A DNA stretch of 64,000 nt. Origin: Asterias amurensis (taxonomy: Eukaryota; Echinodermata; Asteroidea; Forcipulatida; Asteriidae). The stretch spans positions 3,347,501 through 3,411,500 of the forward strand of contig NC_092669.1 of the NCBI RefSeq assembly GCF_032118995.1. The letters run 5' to 3'. Both the position numbers and the translations under genes were made by a program. The notes under the pieces were generated by a model. It did not search any database. It saw nothing but the letters and a program-made list of their open reading frames with translations, and had not been told where the DNA came from. This document shows positions 8,585 to 20,389 of this stretch, in pieces. Position 1 is the stretch's first letter. Each line of letters starts with the position of its first letter.

Positions 8585-11500
8585 CTAGACCGTTCCGTCG
8601 ATGAAGCGTCGATCAACATTCCTCCTGGAGTTCACAAGGTTTGGGGTTGGATAAGTCGCCTCAGGAACACCCTTGACGATCCTATCGGCAACCTCGACCC
8701 CCTGCATAAAGGAATGATCTTGATTCGATACCTCGTACCGCCAGCCTCCAAATCGTCCCCGTGAGTAGACGTCCTTAGACTCCAGCCAAGGTTGAAGAAC
8801 ATTAAGTATATGATCACGCTTAACCGAAGGAACCGGGTAGCCATGCTCTAAACGACGATGATACTTCGAGACGACCTGCTCTTTTGAAATGAATCCATAG
8901 TCAACTAAAGCGTCAACGGTTGCTGTTACCAGTTTTGCAGCCTCCCAGTAGCCGGGATTGGAGGGTAGTTGAGGCTCGGCTGCTTCGCACATAAGGGACC
9001 AGAAAACCCGCGGTTTCGGGACATGGTCATCAGAATAATTGGAGAAAACAGTGATTCGGTAGAACGGAGAATCCGAATCCGGGAAATACATCCATGACTT
9101 ATCGGATAGACTCTTCGGTGGTTGACCTTTCAACCCCACACCAATGACGTGGGTGTGTGAATAGACAAGCTGGGATGCCAATACCTGTTTCTCTTTCAAA
9201 GTTCTATCATTGCATTTTAGAATACCGAAAAGGTTATCAAGAGGAACGGTGGATATCAAAGTGTCATACGTCATCGATGACATAGTTTTGGATCGTGTAT
9301 CTTGCACTGACATCGTCTTCAAGTCTAAATCGACGGCAGTTACTCTGGTTTGAAATTTGAACCAATTACGTGGGATGAGATTAGCCACGCCCCTCCAGAT
9401 GTTCCCAGTTCCGTTAAAACTCGGGAACCTGAAAAAGCTATTCGGACCCCAGGCCTGCTCTTGGACAGTTTTACCCTCGTTGAAATCTTCGATTTTTTGT
9501 TTGATCTTTTCGATATCCGGAACGGCGACTCTTTCCCCAACCCAAACAGAGTTCATCTCGGTCGAGTTGACTGTCCACACTTTCTTATTGTACTTCCTCA
9601 TGAACACATCGCAGAGACCAACGCCAAAGTTCTTGACAAGCCACTCGTCAAAGTTGGCGGGCTTTTTAACGATGGGGTGATTTGTTATCTCTTCCAGGCC
9701 TGCTAAGCTCTTGCCTTGATCCACCTTATCCATGACCTCGATATTATTCTGGACCGGGTATGAGATGAATCTACGCTCACCGTCAGAACCCTTCATGAAA
9801 GCGAAGGCTGCCCTCTTGCGTTTGTTCCAGTCCTTGACGGCACGGTCAAGTGTCTTGTCGAAGTACTCGTAGTGTGAGAAGACCACGTGACCGCCCATGT
9901 CCCACAGGAATCCCTTTTCGTCCCGCTCGGATGAGGCCAGACCCCCGGGGTGGCTCTCCTGCTCTAAGATGGTCACTTTCTTGGCGCCCATGATACCCCG
10001 GTATTCAAAGAGTCGCTGGGCAGCCCCAAGAGCAGTCGGCCCTGAACCGATAATGACGATGTGGCCACCCAACTGTTCATTCACGAAGGTGACATCTTGT
10101 TTGTCAACGGTGGTTGAAAATGGAGACCACTTCCTCAAATCTGGGCAAGAACATACAGACAGAAAATACAAGATGTTGAGATTGTTTGTTTCATTTCAAA
10201 GTAATATAGAACTAAAACCCGATTCACCCTCTATGAAATTTCACCCTCTATGAAATTGGCCCCAGGGGCCAATTTCATAGAGCTGCTTAAGCAAAAAATT
10301 TGCTTAAGCACGAAAATAGCTCGCTTAGTTTACACATGTTACTGGCCAAAATTTCCTGCCATATACATTGCTTATGACTAGTATTAAGCTGTTGTTTACT
10401 TAGCATTACAATTGAGTGGAGTCTTAGCCAGTAATCTGATTTTACTAAGCAATGAAATTTTTGCTTAAGCAATGGTTTTTGCTTAAGCGGCTCTATGAAA
10501 TTGGGCCCTTGTCTCCACCCAAGTATAGACCATAGATATAGAATAGAACAACTAGATCGGCCGCGCGTACATACGCGGGTTCTGGCATGGGGGCCGCCAT
10601 TGCCTATCTCCCGTGTACATTTTCTGCGCGTTGCCGTCAGCACGTGACTTTTTGCCGTCAGCACGTGACATTTAGCGCGTCAAAGGCCTATCTCCCGTGT
10701 TCATTTTCGCGCGTCGCCTTTCGAACGTGAAATTTTTACCGCGTCCATGGCGAACAAAAACTTTTTCTACACAGGCAATGGCGCGTATGTACGCGCGGTC
10801 GATCTAGTTATTTTAATTATATATATTTATTTTAATTATATATATATCTATGGTATAGACCTTCAGTATTCTACACCCACCCCCTCGACACACACACGCA
10901 CACACAAGAAAACTCATTTATATTTACAAATTTATTTACATTTTACTTTCTACAATATTTACAAGCTCTCTCATTAATGTTACTCGGTTCTGCCTTCCTC
11001 TGACTTGGTAGGGGGAGGATGTTCCGTCCGTCCTCGTCTAAACGGTGTGAGATCTCCGTCCACCTTCCACTTCTCAAGTACGCTTCTCCCAAGGCACAAG
11101 CCAGGACAACTGGCGAATCCTGGCTTTCTCGAAGTTCTTCTCAAAATCGCCACATATAAAATATTTATTAGCAAGCGACACTCCACTCAAAATGATTATT
11201 GGTTGAACTCTCACTAGTTCTCACTGCCAAAGGCTGGCTATGCCCTCTCTCCTATAAGGCTCGCAATTTAAATCTTTGAGGCTGGATTCACATCCTCTCC
11301 TCAAGAAGCTCTGATGTCGAATGCCAAAAATATATATTCTATTCCCATAGGGTCTACACACCCTCCCAAACAGAAAAGAAACTTAGCAATTTTATTTGTA
11401 TTCCCCCTGAACTTTTTATCCCTACTCGCTCAAGCCTGCTCATGAATATTCATTGTTCAAAATAACCCTTAACTTCACCAATCAAAACCTATGTTGAAGT

Positions 11501-14500
11501 CACATTACTTCTTTGCATAAAATAAGATGGCTCACCAAGTTTAAGGAATTTGGAGGCGCGGTTTGGCCACTCAAAAATAAAAACTTGTTATCTTACACGA
11601 CAAATTTAAAGTAATCTACATGCACTCTGGCCATACACAAATTATATTATGTTACTCTATTACCATAAGATCTGGAGTAATTTCGCTACTTTTATTTCAC
11701 TCTGTGACAACCATAATAGTGAGATCCCATATCAATCTGTTTTCTAATAGTCAGTGTCCCAATTGTGGATCTTGATCATAAAGTGCAATCCCATTAACAT
11801 CAATGTTTTGAGTGTGCCAATAGTGTTACCAGACCTACATCCAAGTTACCCCATACCCCAAAAATATTAGTCTTGAAGTCAAGACAGTATTTGTAAGCGC
11901 AGTGCAGTTTGGAGCGCGGTGCAGTTACGGGGACGGTGCACACACCCTCGATCCCAGCATGTGTGTGTGAGTCAGTCGCAGCAGTTAGAGCTGCCACGCG
12001 CTACCTACGACCGTTGCATTTGTTTAATCGCACGTAGACTGTTGCACAGGGGTCGAAATTGCCACTAGCCCGCTAGCCCGGGACTACCAGAGTTACGGCC
12101 GGGCTACTGATTTTTCCAGTTTGATAGCCCGAAGGGCTAGTGGAAAAATAATGCCAAAATCATCATCACAAACAATAAAGAACTATGTTATTGGTGTATT
12201 GTAAAGTTTGAGCCGCCTCGCGAGACATAATGTGTCTTTCGGGCTACCAAAATCTAATCAGGGCTACTAAAAATTGTTGGTCACTAGCCCTGCTGACTAC
12301 CATGGAAATACACTTAATTTCGACCCCTGGTTGCATGAACGAAAGACGAATAGGCAGCGCCTAACGACTTGTCATCAAGTCTACACAAATGTTAGTGTCC
12401 CCATAGTGCTACTGTGTCAACACCATATCCCATATCAATCTGTCATGTGTCCCAATTGTGGATCTTGATCGTAAAGTGTAATCCCATAAGGCCAAGTAAA
12501 AACAAAAACATGTTTAGCGTCCCCGCCCGCTTCCTTTTTAGAGGCCGCCTCCTTTTTTATTTTATTTTTTATTTTGTTATGCACTTGTTTTTTTAAATGA
12601 TCTCAGCAAAACAATCTGAATGTCTCGTCTGAATGCCTCGACTAAATTGTTTCATTTATATGTTGTGTATTTCAGCAGTAGAAAAAACAATGGATATTTG
12701 ACATTTTAACAAAGAATGGCGGCCATCTTGAAATAAAAAATGAAAAATAAAAAACCCCTCTTCCTCCTTTTTTTGAAAAACCCGGACGTGAAACATGTTT
12801 TTTTTTTACTCGGCCTAATATAACATCAATATATACAGTGTCCCAAAAGTGTCGCCAGACCTATAAATAAAAGTTACCCCACACCCACCAATGTTAGTGT
12901 TCCCAAAATTGCTACTGGATCTGCACTATAAAGAGATTCCAACAGCTTTATTCCACGTACTGCATCTTATTGGAACTCCTTGCCTGGCGGATGCCCCCCC
13001 CCCCCCCCATCATACACAATCTGGACTGTTTTAAAGGTACACGTTGCCTTGGATCGGACGAGTTGGTCTATAAAAAGGGTTTGTAACCGGGTTTTTTTTA
13101 AAATGCATATGGTTGGAAAGATGTTTTAAAAGTAGAATACAATGATCCACACATATTTGCCTCGAAATTGCGTGGTTTTCCTTTTACTGTGCGAACTAAC
13201 ACGGTCGGCCATTTATGGGAGTCAAAAATTTGACTCCCATAAATGGCCGACCGTGTTAGTCGACGAGGTAAAAGGAAAACCGTGCAATTTAGAGGCATGT
13301 TTGTGTGGATCATTATATTCTACGTTTACAACATCTTTCTACCCATATGCATTTTATAACAAACGGTTACAAATGCTTTTCAAAGACCAACTCGACCGAT
13401 CCAAGGCAACGTGTTCCTTTAAGAGGAATATCAATATCAAGTTATTATCATGTTTAATCTTTTTTTCTTCTAGTAGCCCCTTACCTAGAGTGGCTTTAAG
13501 CCTTGTTTGGGGCGAACTTGCATAATAACAACAAATGAATAATAATATTAGTTAGGTGCTATATTAATCTGTTTTAGCGTCCGGGTTTCTCAAAAACAGG
13601 AAGGAGGAGGGGCTTTTTTTATTTATTTTTTTTATTTCAAGATGACCGCCATTCTTTTTAAACTGTCAAATATCCATGTTTTTTTCTGCTGCTTAAACAC
13701 GCAATACATAAATGAACCATTTTGGTCAAGACATTCAGACAAGACATTCAAATTGTTTTAGCGGAGATCGTTTAAACAAACTTTTTTTCATATAAAATTT
13801 TTTATTTTAAAATGTGCATAAAAAAGGAGGCGGCCTCTAGAAAAGGAAGCGGGCGGGGACGCTAAACATGTTTCTTTTTTGACTTGGCCTAATACAAGCT
13901 CGGAATTACAAGGTCCCGATTAAAACAAGTTGTTTTGTCGCTGGTCCCAAGGTCAAATCCCATACTGTAATAACATCAATTTTTACAGTGACCCAATAAT
14001 ATTAACAGATCTAGATCAAAGAGCAACCCCGTTTAGATTTCATCAAGGTTCCACTGTCCCATGTGATTTTTCCAGATCTCCAACTTGCCACCATTTGGCC
14101 ACATGAAAACAAACAAAAATGTTGATCGTCCTTTTTTTTTGGTGGATGGGGAGGGAGGGCGGCGGTTTTTTATTTTCATGTTTTATTTTTGTATGTAGTT
14201 TCGTTGACATGGCCAAATATGAATTAAATAATATAGAAATCTACATTTACTTGTATATTATGCTTTGTTAAATTAGTATTATATTTCCAACAACATAATA
14301 AGTAGTTTTCATGGTCATATAAACTACCTTAAACTCAAATAAAGGACGGAACAAAATCTCACCACCAGAAGGTAGTGAATAATAGATTACAAGCAAATGC
14401 AATCAGGTCTGAATGCACTCGTACAATAACAGAAAACAAAAACTAAAAAACAATACTAAACACATGGTGGAGATGAGGGGGGGGGGGGCCTAAAAAGCAG

Positions 14501-17500
14501 AGCTTTTCGAGTACGGACCCCATATCTAACGAAAAAGCAATGTAAGCAATTTTATTAGATAAGATGGTGTAATCTTAAAGGCACTGGATAATGTTGGTAG
14601 CTATAGGTTTTCTCGGTCAATTTCGGAAAATGAGCAGCCAATTTAACCACCAAGCTGTTCTATTTCGCGCGAAATCGAGTGCTGCTCTCAAAAGGGTCAT
14701 TCGATATCGTTTCACGATGAGTCCAATTTAATGTTGCGTCATTCTATTTAACAAAAATAGTCATTCAATTTAACAATTCATCAAAGAAACATTCAAATTC
14801 GCAGACGCTACTTTAGTAACAGGGTTGTTATTTTATGCATATGTTGAGATACACCAAGTGAGAAGACTGGTCTTTGACAATATTACCAATAGTATCCAGG
14901 TCTTTAAAGTCACCTGGAAATATAATATTTTATTTTTTTCAAACATAAGAGTATATGCTTACGAACAATAAAACAATTTTTTTAGTAATTGTTTGTCACG
15001 ATTTATATGTTTAAAAAATATATAAAGTTGTTTGGGGGGCTGACTCCGCCTACCCCTTATGTGACGTCTATCGAGGCAGACTTTGCCTGCAATGCGTATA
15101 GTAAACACAAGTGCAAAGTACATGTACGTCCAAGTCGTGAGTTGGTACATTTCAAAAAGTGTTTTTCTGCGTTCAGCAGCGATACACCTGGTCGGCATTG
15201 CCGGAAAAAAAAAACATTTTTTTGTTTAAACGAACAAACTCACGATTTGGTCCGTACATGGACTTTGCAATTGTGTTTACTCTACGCATTACAGGCAAAG
15301 TCTGCCTCGATTGACGTCACGAACAGCACCCTCTCGGGTCGGGGTCTACTCTTAAATTTGTAAATAACATAATAACTGATTTGTTAAAACCTCAGCTAAC
15401 TGTTTATTCACATTCCACTCATCAAAACACATAATATATTAGTGACAAAAGCTTTATTTTGAAAAAATACCACTTCCTGGTGACTTTTAACTCGGTTCCA
15501 TTGTGTTGCTGTACTTTCCATACATAGAATTTCTTGTGATTATGTTATTGTGTAGGGCCTATGTATGGTTCGCTGAATATTGTGTAGTCTTGGTTCCAAG
15601 ACCATTGGTGTTGCGTGGTCACACACAACCAACGTTCCGATTATGCACGGCAAAAACTGTCCACGCTTGTAATGAACGAACGCTAGCGGGCGCTCTGTTG
15701 CTCTGATTTAGATCTCACCATGGTGAGCACAGGACATGGTGAGATCCGTAAATCAGAGAAACAGAGCGCCCGCTAGCGTTCGTTCATTACCAGCGTTGAC
15801 AGTTTTTGCCGTGCATAATCGGAACGTTGGTTGTGTGTGACCGCGCAACACCAATGGTCTTGGAACCAAGACTAATTGTGGCGACAGCAGATCCTTTGAA
15901 CTGCATGCATGATTGACTATCTCAGTTCAGCTATGTAGGGTCAAAACGTGAGGCAGTAACAATAGTTGCACGTACACCATATTGTTGTAATTGGAAGCAG
16001 TTTGGAAGCCATTTCTATTACCTTTTTTTAATAAAATCAGTAAATTATTAAGTTTGCTTGTAAAATAAAAATGAAGATGATGCCTGAATTGATTTACACA
16101 ATCATAGTTGGACTCTAGACTGATGTGTTGGACTTTGCACTACCTTAAAAGTGGTAGGTGGAAGTGCAATTCCAAATGCTGATGTTCTCACGATGTCAGC
16201 ATCAACAGGAAGTTCCAACAACTTTGTCCTCTCCTTTTTTTTTCAAAAAGAGCCAAAATATTTACATACGACTCGCTGTAAAAAGATATACGTTTGTGCA
16301 GTTTCATGAAGATGATCTTATTGAATGTTAATTGCTCGTTAATTAAACACGTGGACCAAGTTTGTACAGATCTGTATGGAGTTACACAATATATTACATT
16401 GACAAACAGTCTTAATTGGTTACATATATAACTTTGAAAAGGAGCGCACTTTTCTCAAGACTTCAAAGTTTGGCTGCAGGGGACTTTGTACTTTGAGATA
16501 ACTGGTCTTTCCGAGATGTCACATCTTTGCCAGTTCCGTATTTCCGAGTTGTTATATCTTGCATTGATTCCGTGTTTTCGCGTAGATCTTTGAAAATACG
16601 TGTTTCCGCAATTGTGTATCTTTGAATTCTATGTTCGTATAATTTTGTTCCCTTGTTTTTCCAGGCTAAAATAATTATATTGTTAACGCAGTAACATGGA
16701 TGGTCATACACGCCTCCGTACTTTAAAGATGTCGACTTCCCTTGATAAATTATCACGGGAAGACGTCACCCTACTTTTAGGATGTCGACGTCAATAAGGT
16801 TATGTTTATATAAATTTTGAGTAGTTACAAAACGTGACGTGCCTTTAATGACACACCAGTATGGTCAATATTTTTTTTATTTTTTTATTTTTTTATAACA
16901 CACTTGCATGGTTTTTATTCATCACAGTGAAATATAATTTCATATATTGACTTAACGACAAATCAATAATATTGAATGCCATATTTATTATTATTTCATC
17001 TGTTGCGCCTATTATATAACAGATGGCCATCGAGGCCATACAGTAAAATTCCTCCATATTATGTTCACGAGAACGACGCTGTTTAAAACGTCTGGCTATT
17101 TTTACCGTTCGGCGTGTATAAGCAGCTATAACTATTTTCTCAAACTCGGCTTTTGTCCACGAATAAACCGTCATGTCATAATTGTAAAAACCTTCAACAG
17201 TGTTGGAAGGGACGTGACACTAAATACTCAAAATAATTGTTAGCATACAAACTATTAGTCTATATCGAGCAATGGAGCTGTTGATGGTATAAAACATTGT
17301 GAGAAGCGGCTCCCTCTGAACTAACGTACGAGTTTTTGAGAAAGGGTGATTTCTCACTAAAAATTGAATTCGTGAGACCATGCTTAGGTCTCGAATCATG
17401 CATCTGAAAGCACACAATTGTGGGTTTTTTCTGCCACTATTCTCTCGCAACTTCGACGACCAATATTGAGTTCAAATTTTCACAGGTGGTTATCATGCGT

Positions 17501-19191
17501 ATAAATTGTTGAGATGCACCAAGTGAGAAGACTGTTATTTTGAACAATTAAATCTTGGTTAGTCTAATATAATAGTTAGGACGCTTACTCGAGATAAGAC
17601 TAGTCCCAACTCTTAAATTTGTGAAATACACTCCCAGCCAGAGACTGTCTCACGAGAAAAATTAGTCTGTCTTGTAAGTTTGCCCTTTATTTATTGCTAG
17701 CAATGGTTGACCCTGCCATATATACCCCAAGGGTAAAAGCCAAACATTCGTTCCCATGAGTTGCTCTGAATTTTTGACGAACTCGTTGTTTATGTGTATT
17801 GTACACAAAGTGCACACATTTATTTATACTCATGAAGTGCTCCGTCAGAGAAGGCCAGTCTCTGCAATGGATATCACCATACTGTTTTTGTTATTTATTA
17901 TATGGTACATTTTTTTTTTGACCATATTATTCATTGTTTATTTGTATGTATGATTGTATGAATGGAAATAAAAAAGAAACAAACATAAATATGTTGAGAT
18001 ACACCAAGTGAGGAGACTGGTCTAGACTTCAGAAACTCTAAAACCGTACTGCCCGTCTCATACTGGCTCCACGCTTTGCTAATGCTTCTAATATTTTGTC
18101 CCCAACTCCACTGGCTGCCTATTCATTATCATTATCGTTCTTTTCAAGCTGCTTCTTTATGTCTATGTGTAAACAAACATCCACACAAACATACATACAG
18201 AAAAAAAAAAACAGAAAAAAAAACATCCACACAAACAAACAAACAAACAAACAAACATCCACACAAACAAACAAACAAACAAACGAAGCTTGTGTGATAA
18301 TATGGAAATATTGACTGCTTATTATTCGGGGGACAGTTGAAATTATAGGCCCTCGGTGATGTCAAAACAATGACTATGCCCGAAGCGAAGCTGAGGGCAT
18401 AGTCATGGTTTTGACATCACCGAGGGCCTATAATTTCAACTGTCCCCGAATAATAAGCAGTCAATATTACTTTTGTATACCAAACAATATAGATTCTTCT
18501 AATCTGATTGGTTAAAAGATGTCATGAACTGGGCCTTGATTTTGAAGTGTATACAAACAAGTCTAACTAATAATAACTTGCCAAAATCATGTCTTTCATT
18601 TCGCATGAAGATACCAACAATGTTGGTAACAGTTAAAATCCAACACGGGTAAAAAAATATAACAATCCAACTGGGATAACAGTTAAAATCCAACATCAGT
18701 CAACGTCAACAGAAACATATTTACATGTGGTTGATTTCATGTGGTTTTCAACGAGATGAGATCTTGCTTCAGCCATTTTACGTTGCGAGTTTGACATGAA
18801 CACAAACAACCAAATTTCCCACACAAACTACGTTGAAAGGTCGTCTGCGAAAAAAACAGGCAACAAGTTCATGGCAATCTCAAAGCAGCTCGAGATTTCC
18901 ATTCATTGCCTCCAAGTTGAATGTTTCCATAATATTTTGTGGTGGAATCGCCAAACATTGATTGAAAAATTACTCATTATGCTTCCGATATCGTCCTTTA
19001 TAGCATCATAGCAGTTGGTTGCCTACAAGTTGCCTGTAACAGTTGCCTCGTGATGTGACAAGGCCCCAAAAGTCTATGCAACAGCACTTACCTTCAAATC
19101 GACGAATACTAGAATTACACCGTGCCAGATTCAGTACAACGATGACCGAACTCACACAGAGTGCAATAATTATTATTTTCGGTCGATGCAT
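8585..19191 (-). CDS. UDP-galactopyranose mutase, eukaryotic type; main exon plus candidate first exon
   Basis: The main exon is 8585-10140 (stop at 8585-8587), preceded by a good acceptor (cttgcccag, AG at 10141-10142). It encodes 517 residues of a flavin enzyme that converts UDP-galactopyranose to UDP-galactofuranose. Visible parts are the Rossmann FAD loop IIGSGPTALGAA, MGGHVVFSHYEYFD, FMRKYNKKVW (Arg matching fungal Arg182), FYRITVFSNY (Arg matching Arg327), and GRFGGWRYEVSNQDHSFM at the C-terminus. Length matches fungal UGM (about 510 aa). There is no usable ATG at the start of this exon, so an upstream exon is required. The candidate is 19092-19191: ATG, a hydrophobic segment (IIIIALCVSSVIVVLNLA), then a GTAAGT donor in phase 1, which fits the phase-1 acceptor. 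That model gives 551 aa with a possible signal anchor. The main exon is certain; the first exon is inferred across a 9-kb intron and could belong to another gene. Confidence 0.85.
10257..10510. mobile_element. TTTCATAGAGCTGCTTAAGC family, full copy in the UGM intron
   Basis: GGGGCCAATTTCATAGAGCT left and GGCTCTATGAAATTGGGCCC right, with AAGCAAAAA stacks inside both arms. Confidence 0.75.
10521..10858. mobile_element. Palindromic element with GATCGGCCGCGCGTACATAC arms
   Basis: Outer arms TATAGACCATAGATATAGAA and ATATATCTATGGTATAGACC; inner arms GCGCGTACATACGCG and CGCGTATGTACGCGC. Interior repeats CCGTCAGCACGTGAC twice. Confidence 0.65.
10860..12040. other. No gene seen (UGM intron)
   Basis: A short CA-rich stretch at about 10885, then unique AT-rich sequence. 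CAGTGTCCCAATTGTGGATC at 11755 recurs at 12447, on the other side of the hAT-like MITE. Confidence 0.4.
12047..12329. mobile_element. hAT-like MITE (CAGGGGTCGAAATT tips)
   Basis: Tips CAGGGGTCGAAATTGCCACT and AATTTCGACCCCTG, flanked on both sides by GTTGCA (12041-12046 and 12330-12335). No transposase. Confidence 0.75.
12489..12811. mobile_element. MITE with GGCCAAGTAAAAAC tips, copy 1
   Basis: AACATGTTTAGCGTCCCCGC on the left and a matching inverse on the right (GTGAAACATGTTTT to ACTCGGCC). Interior has GAATGGCGGCCATCTTGAAA. Confidence 0.65.
12940..13530 (+). mobile_element. LINE 3' end of the same family, split by a MITE
   Basis: FIPRTASYWNSLPGGC is read at about 12950-12998; then a poly-C run, then a TTAA-flanked hairpin MITE (13031-13422). 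The LINE resumes at 13423 (AAGAGGAATATCAATATCAA) to CCTTGTTTGGGGCGAACTTGC. Confidence 0.65.
13031..13422. mobile_element. MITE B, full copy inserted in a LINE tail
   Basis: TTAA at 13031 and 13419. The LINE reading resumes after it, which shows the insertion and its target duplication. Confidence 0.85.
13563..13894. mobile_element. MITE with GGCCAAGTAAAAAC tips, copy 2, inverted
   Basis: Reverse orientation of the copy at 12489, so the two form an inverted pair around the split LINE. A shorter relative is at 14098-14215. Confidence 0.65.
14576..14908. mobile_element. MITE A, diverged copy with a replaced middle
   Basis: Ends are clear (AAAGGCACTGGATAATGTTG and CCAATAGTATCCAGGTCTTT), but 14630-14810 does not match the usual interior. 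Confidence 0.6.
15043..15345. mobile_element. Inverted-repeat element, arms with GAGGCAGACTTTGCCTG
   Basis: GACGTCTATCGAGGCAGACT through ACACAAGTGCAAAGTACATG pairs with the segment 15255-15320. Confidence 0.6.
15585..15874. mobile_element. 290-bp near-perfect palindrome (TA-flanked MITE)
   Basis: TAGTCTTGGTTCCAAGACCA to its exact inverse TGGTCTTGGAACCAAGACTA; the arms are about 140 bp and meet at CATGGTGAGCAC. TA at both outer ends. Confidence 0.8.
15880..17213. other. No gene seen (UGM intron)
   Basis: AT-rich. Two AGACGTC/GTCGACGTC patches near 16760-16800 face GACGTGACAC near 17213, so an old inverted-repeat element may lie at 16780-17220. Frames here show no family. Confidence 0.35.
17214..17555. 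mobile_element. MITE A, ends eroded
   Basis: Interior from CTCAAAATAATTGTTAGCAT to CACCAAGTGAGAAGACTG. A further 35-bp scrap of the family lies at 17990-18024. Confidence 0.75.
17695..17980 (+). mobile_element. Probable LINE 3' UTR
   Basis: Contains GTCAGAGAAGGCCAGTCTCT and ends GAATGGAAATAAAAAAGAAA, the style of LINE 3' ends. No reverse-transcriptase residues are readable. Confidence 0.35.
18165..18290 (+). repeat. AAAC-rich simple repeat
   Basis: Repeated AAAC tetramers and CATCCACACAAAC units around two adenine runs. Gives long artificial Asn/Lys/Gln/Thr frames. Confidence 0.9.
18307..18468. mobile_element. 162-bp near-perfect palindrome
   Basis: AATATTGACTGCTTATTATT to its inverse; only about 15 bp (AAGCGAAGC region) separate the arms. 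Confidence 0.8.
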
Positions 19192-19865
19192 ACTGCTGTT
19201 GTGATTGTCACTGTTTTTCTAGACTTGATCAAAGCTTTGGAGGATTGTTCAAGGGTTTGGTATTGATTGTTTTGATTTTATTTTATTTGTGCCGCGCTAT
19301 ACTGACTCGTCCGAGCTACCTTTCTACCCGAGTGGTCTCTGTGTGCGCGTCGGTGCTTAGGTGAGCTGTATTATAATGAGTGTAATCACCGAAATGTCGG
19401 CCTGACTGCCCGTCGCATGCAGAGAGCGGTACGAGTGCGATGACCTACCCAGTAGTTTAACGGGCGTCGTGTGCTGTGGTTGTACAGTAAGTAATATGTG
19501 GATTAGCGGCGTATTTTTTCGGAGTGAAATGCAACTGCCTTGAGCAAGGATATTGGGCCTGCTGTTTTTCGTTTCCCTAAACTGTACTATTTGCAAAATG
19601 GCCACCCCACCCTCCACAGTAAATACTCATCGTTCGCCAATTAGCGTTATCCAAAGCGAATGAAAACGGTACGTCTGGGACACTTGGTATAGCGCAATGA
19701 ACATGATTTTCCAGCCCTGGTGTCACGGTCTCTCAGATGTCCGGTTTGCTAAAAGTTCATATAGACTGGGCCCCTGTCTTTTTATCCGCAAGTATAAAGA
19801 CAGGTCCCTACCGCTAGATCCAGTGATGCCATTGGATACAATAATATGAAAACGTCTGCCCCCGG
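19192..19865. other. Upstream flank of the candidate UGM first exon
   Basis: No TATA box or strong promoter motif recognised; moderate CpG content at 19300-19450. No repeat identified. Confidence 0.35.
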
Positions 19866-20072
19866 TACGTGCGTTCGAATAGATTTGACGTCATTCCAGG
19901 GGGCTCACTCGGTCAGCCCCAGTGCCCTGCTTGTGGAGTGGGTCACTTGGGGGTGACCCGAGGTGCATGCCGTTACCACGAGAGGGGGTGTGATCGTTCG
20001 ATTAGCTCTTCGTCGGGGGCTCACCCGAGTGAGCACCGCGGGGTTGACCCAGGGAGTCTATAGTCGAACGCA
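19866..20072. mobile_element. MITE family F (GGTGCGTTCGTTTAGCTTCC tips), copy 1
   Basis: GTGCGTTCGAATAGATTTGA left, TATAGTCGAACGCACCC right; interior has GGGCTCACCCGAGTGAGC and GTGGAGTGGGTCACTTGGGG. Confidence 0.75.
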
Positions 20073-20137
20073 CCCATATATACCCACCAAACAGTAACTG
20101 CTGTCAAGACCTCATTAGAATTTGACTGCGTATCTCT

Positions 20138-20389
20138 GGGTGCGTTCGATATAAGCTTTCCTGGGTCGACCCCGCGGTGCTCACTCGAGTGAGCCCCTGA
20201 ATTTGAAAAGAGCTAAACGAATGATCACTCACTGCTCTCGTAGTGGCGTCGTGTACCTGTGGCCAAGTGACCCACTCCACAATCAGGGCACTGGGGGCTG
20301 ACCCGGGTGAGCCCCCGGAATGACGTCGAAGCTTTTCGAACGCACCGGGGCAGACCGGGTCGACCCAGGGAAGCTAAACGAACGCACCC
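20138..20389. mobile_element. MITE F, best copy
   Basis: GGGTGCGTTCGATATAAGCT left, AAGCTAAACGAACGCACCC right. Orientation is opposite to the copy at 19866. Confidence 0.8.

Noticed and set aside
9350-9706. + strand frames of 107-118 codons opposite the UGM exon.
   Set aside because: Antisense shadows of a conserved coding exon; no family match.
18076-18314. Overlapping frames rich in Lys, Asn, Gln and Thr.
   Set aside because: Product of the AAAC simple repeat.
19599-19668. ATG in good context (AAAATGGCC) with a short frame.
   Set aside because: Only about 22 codons, no donor that extends it convincingly.
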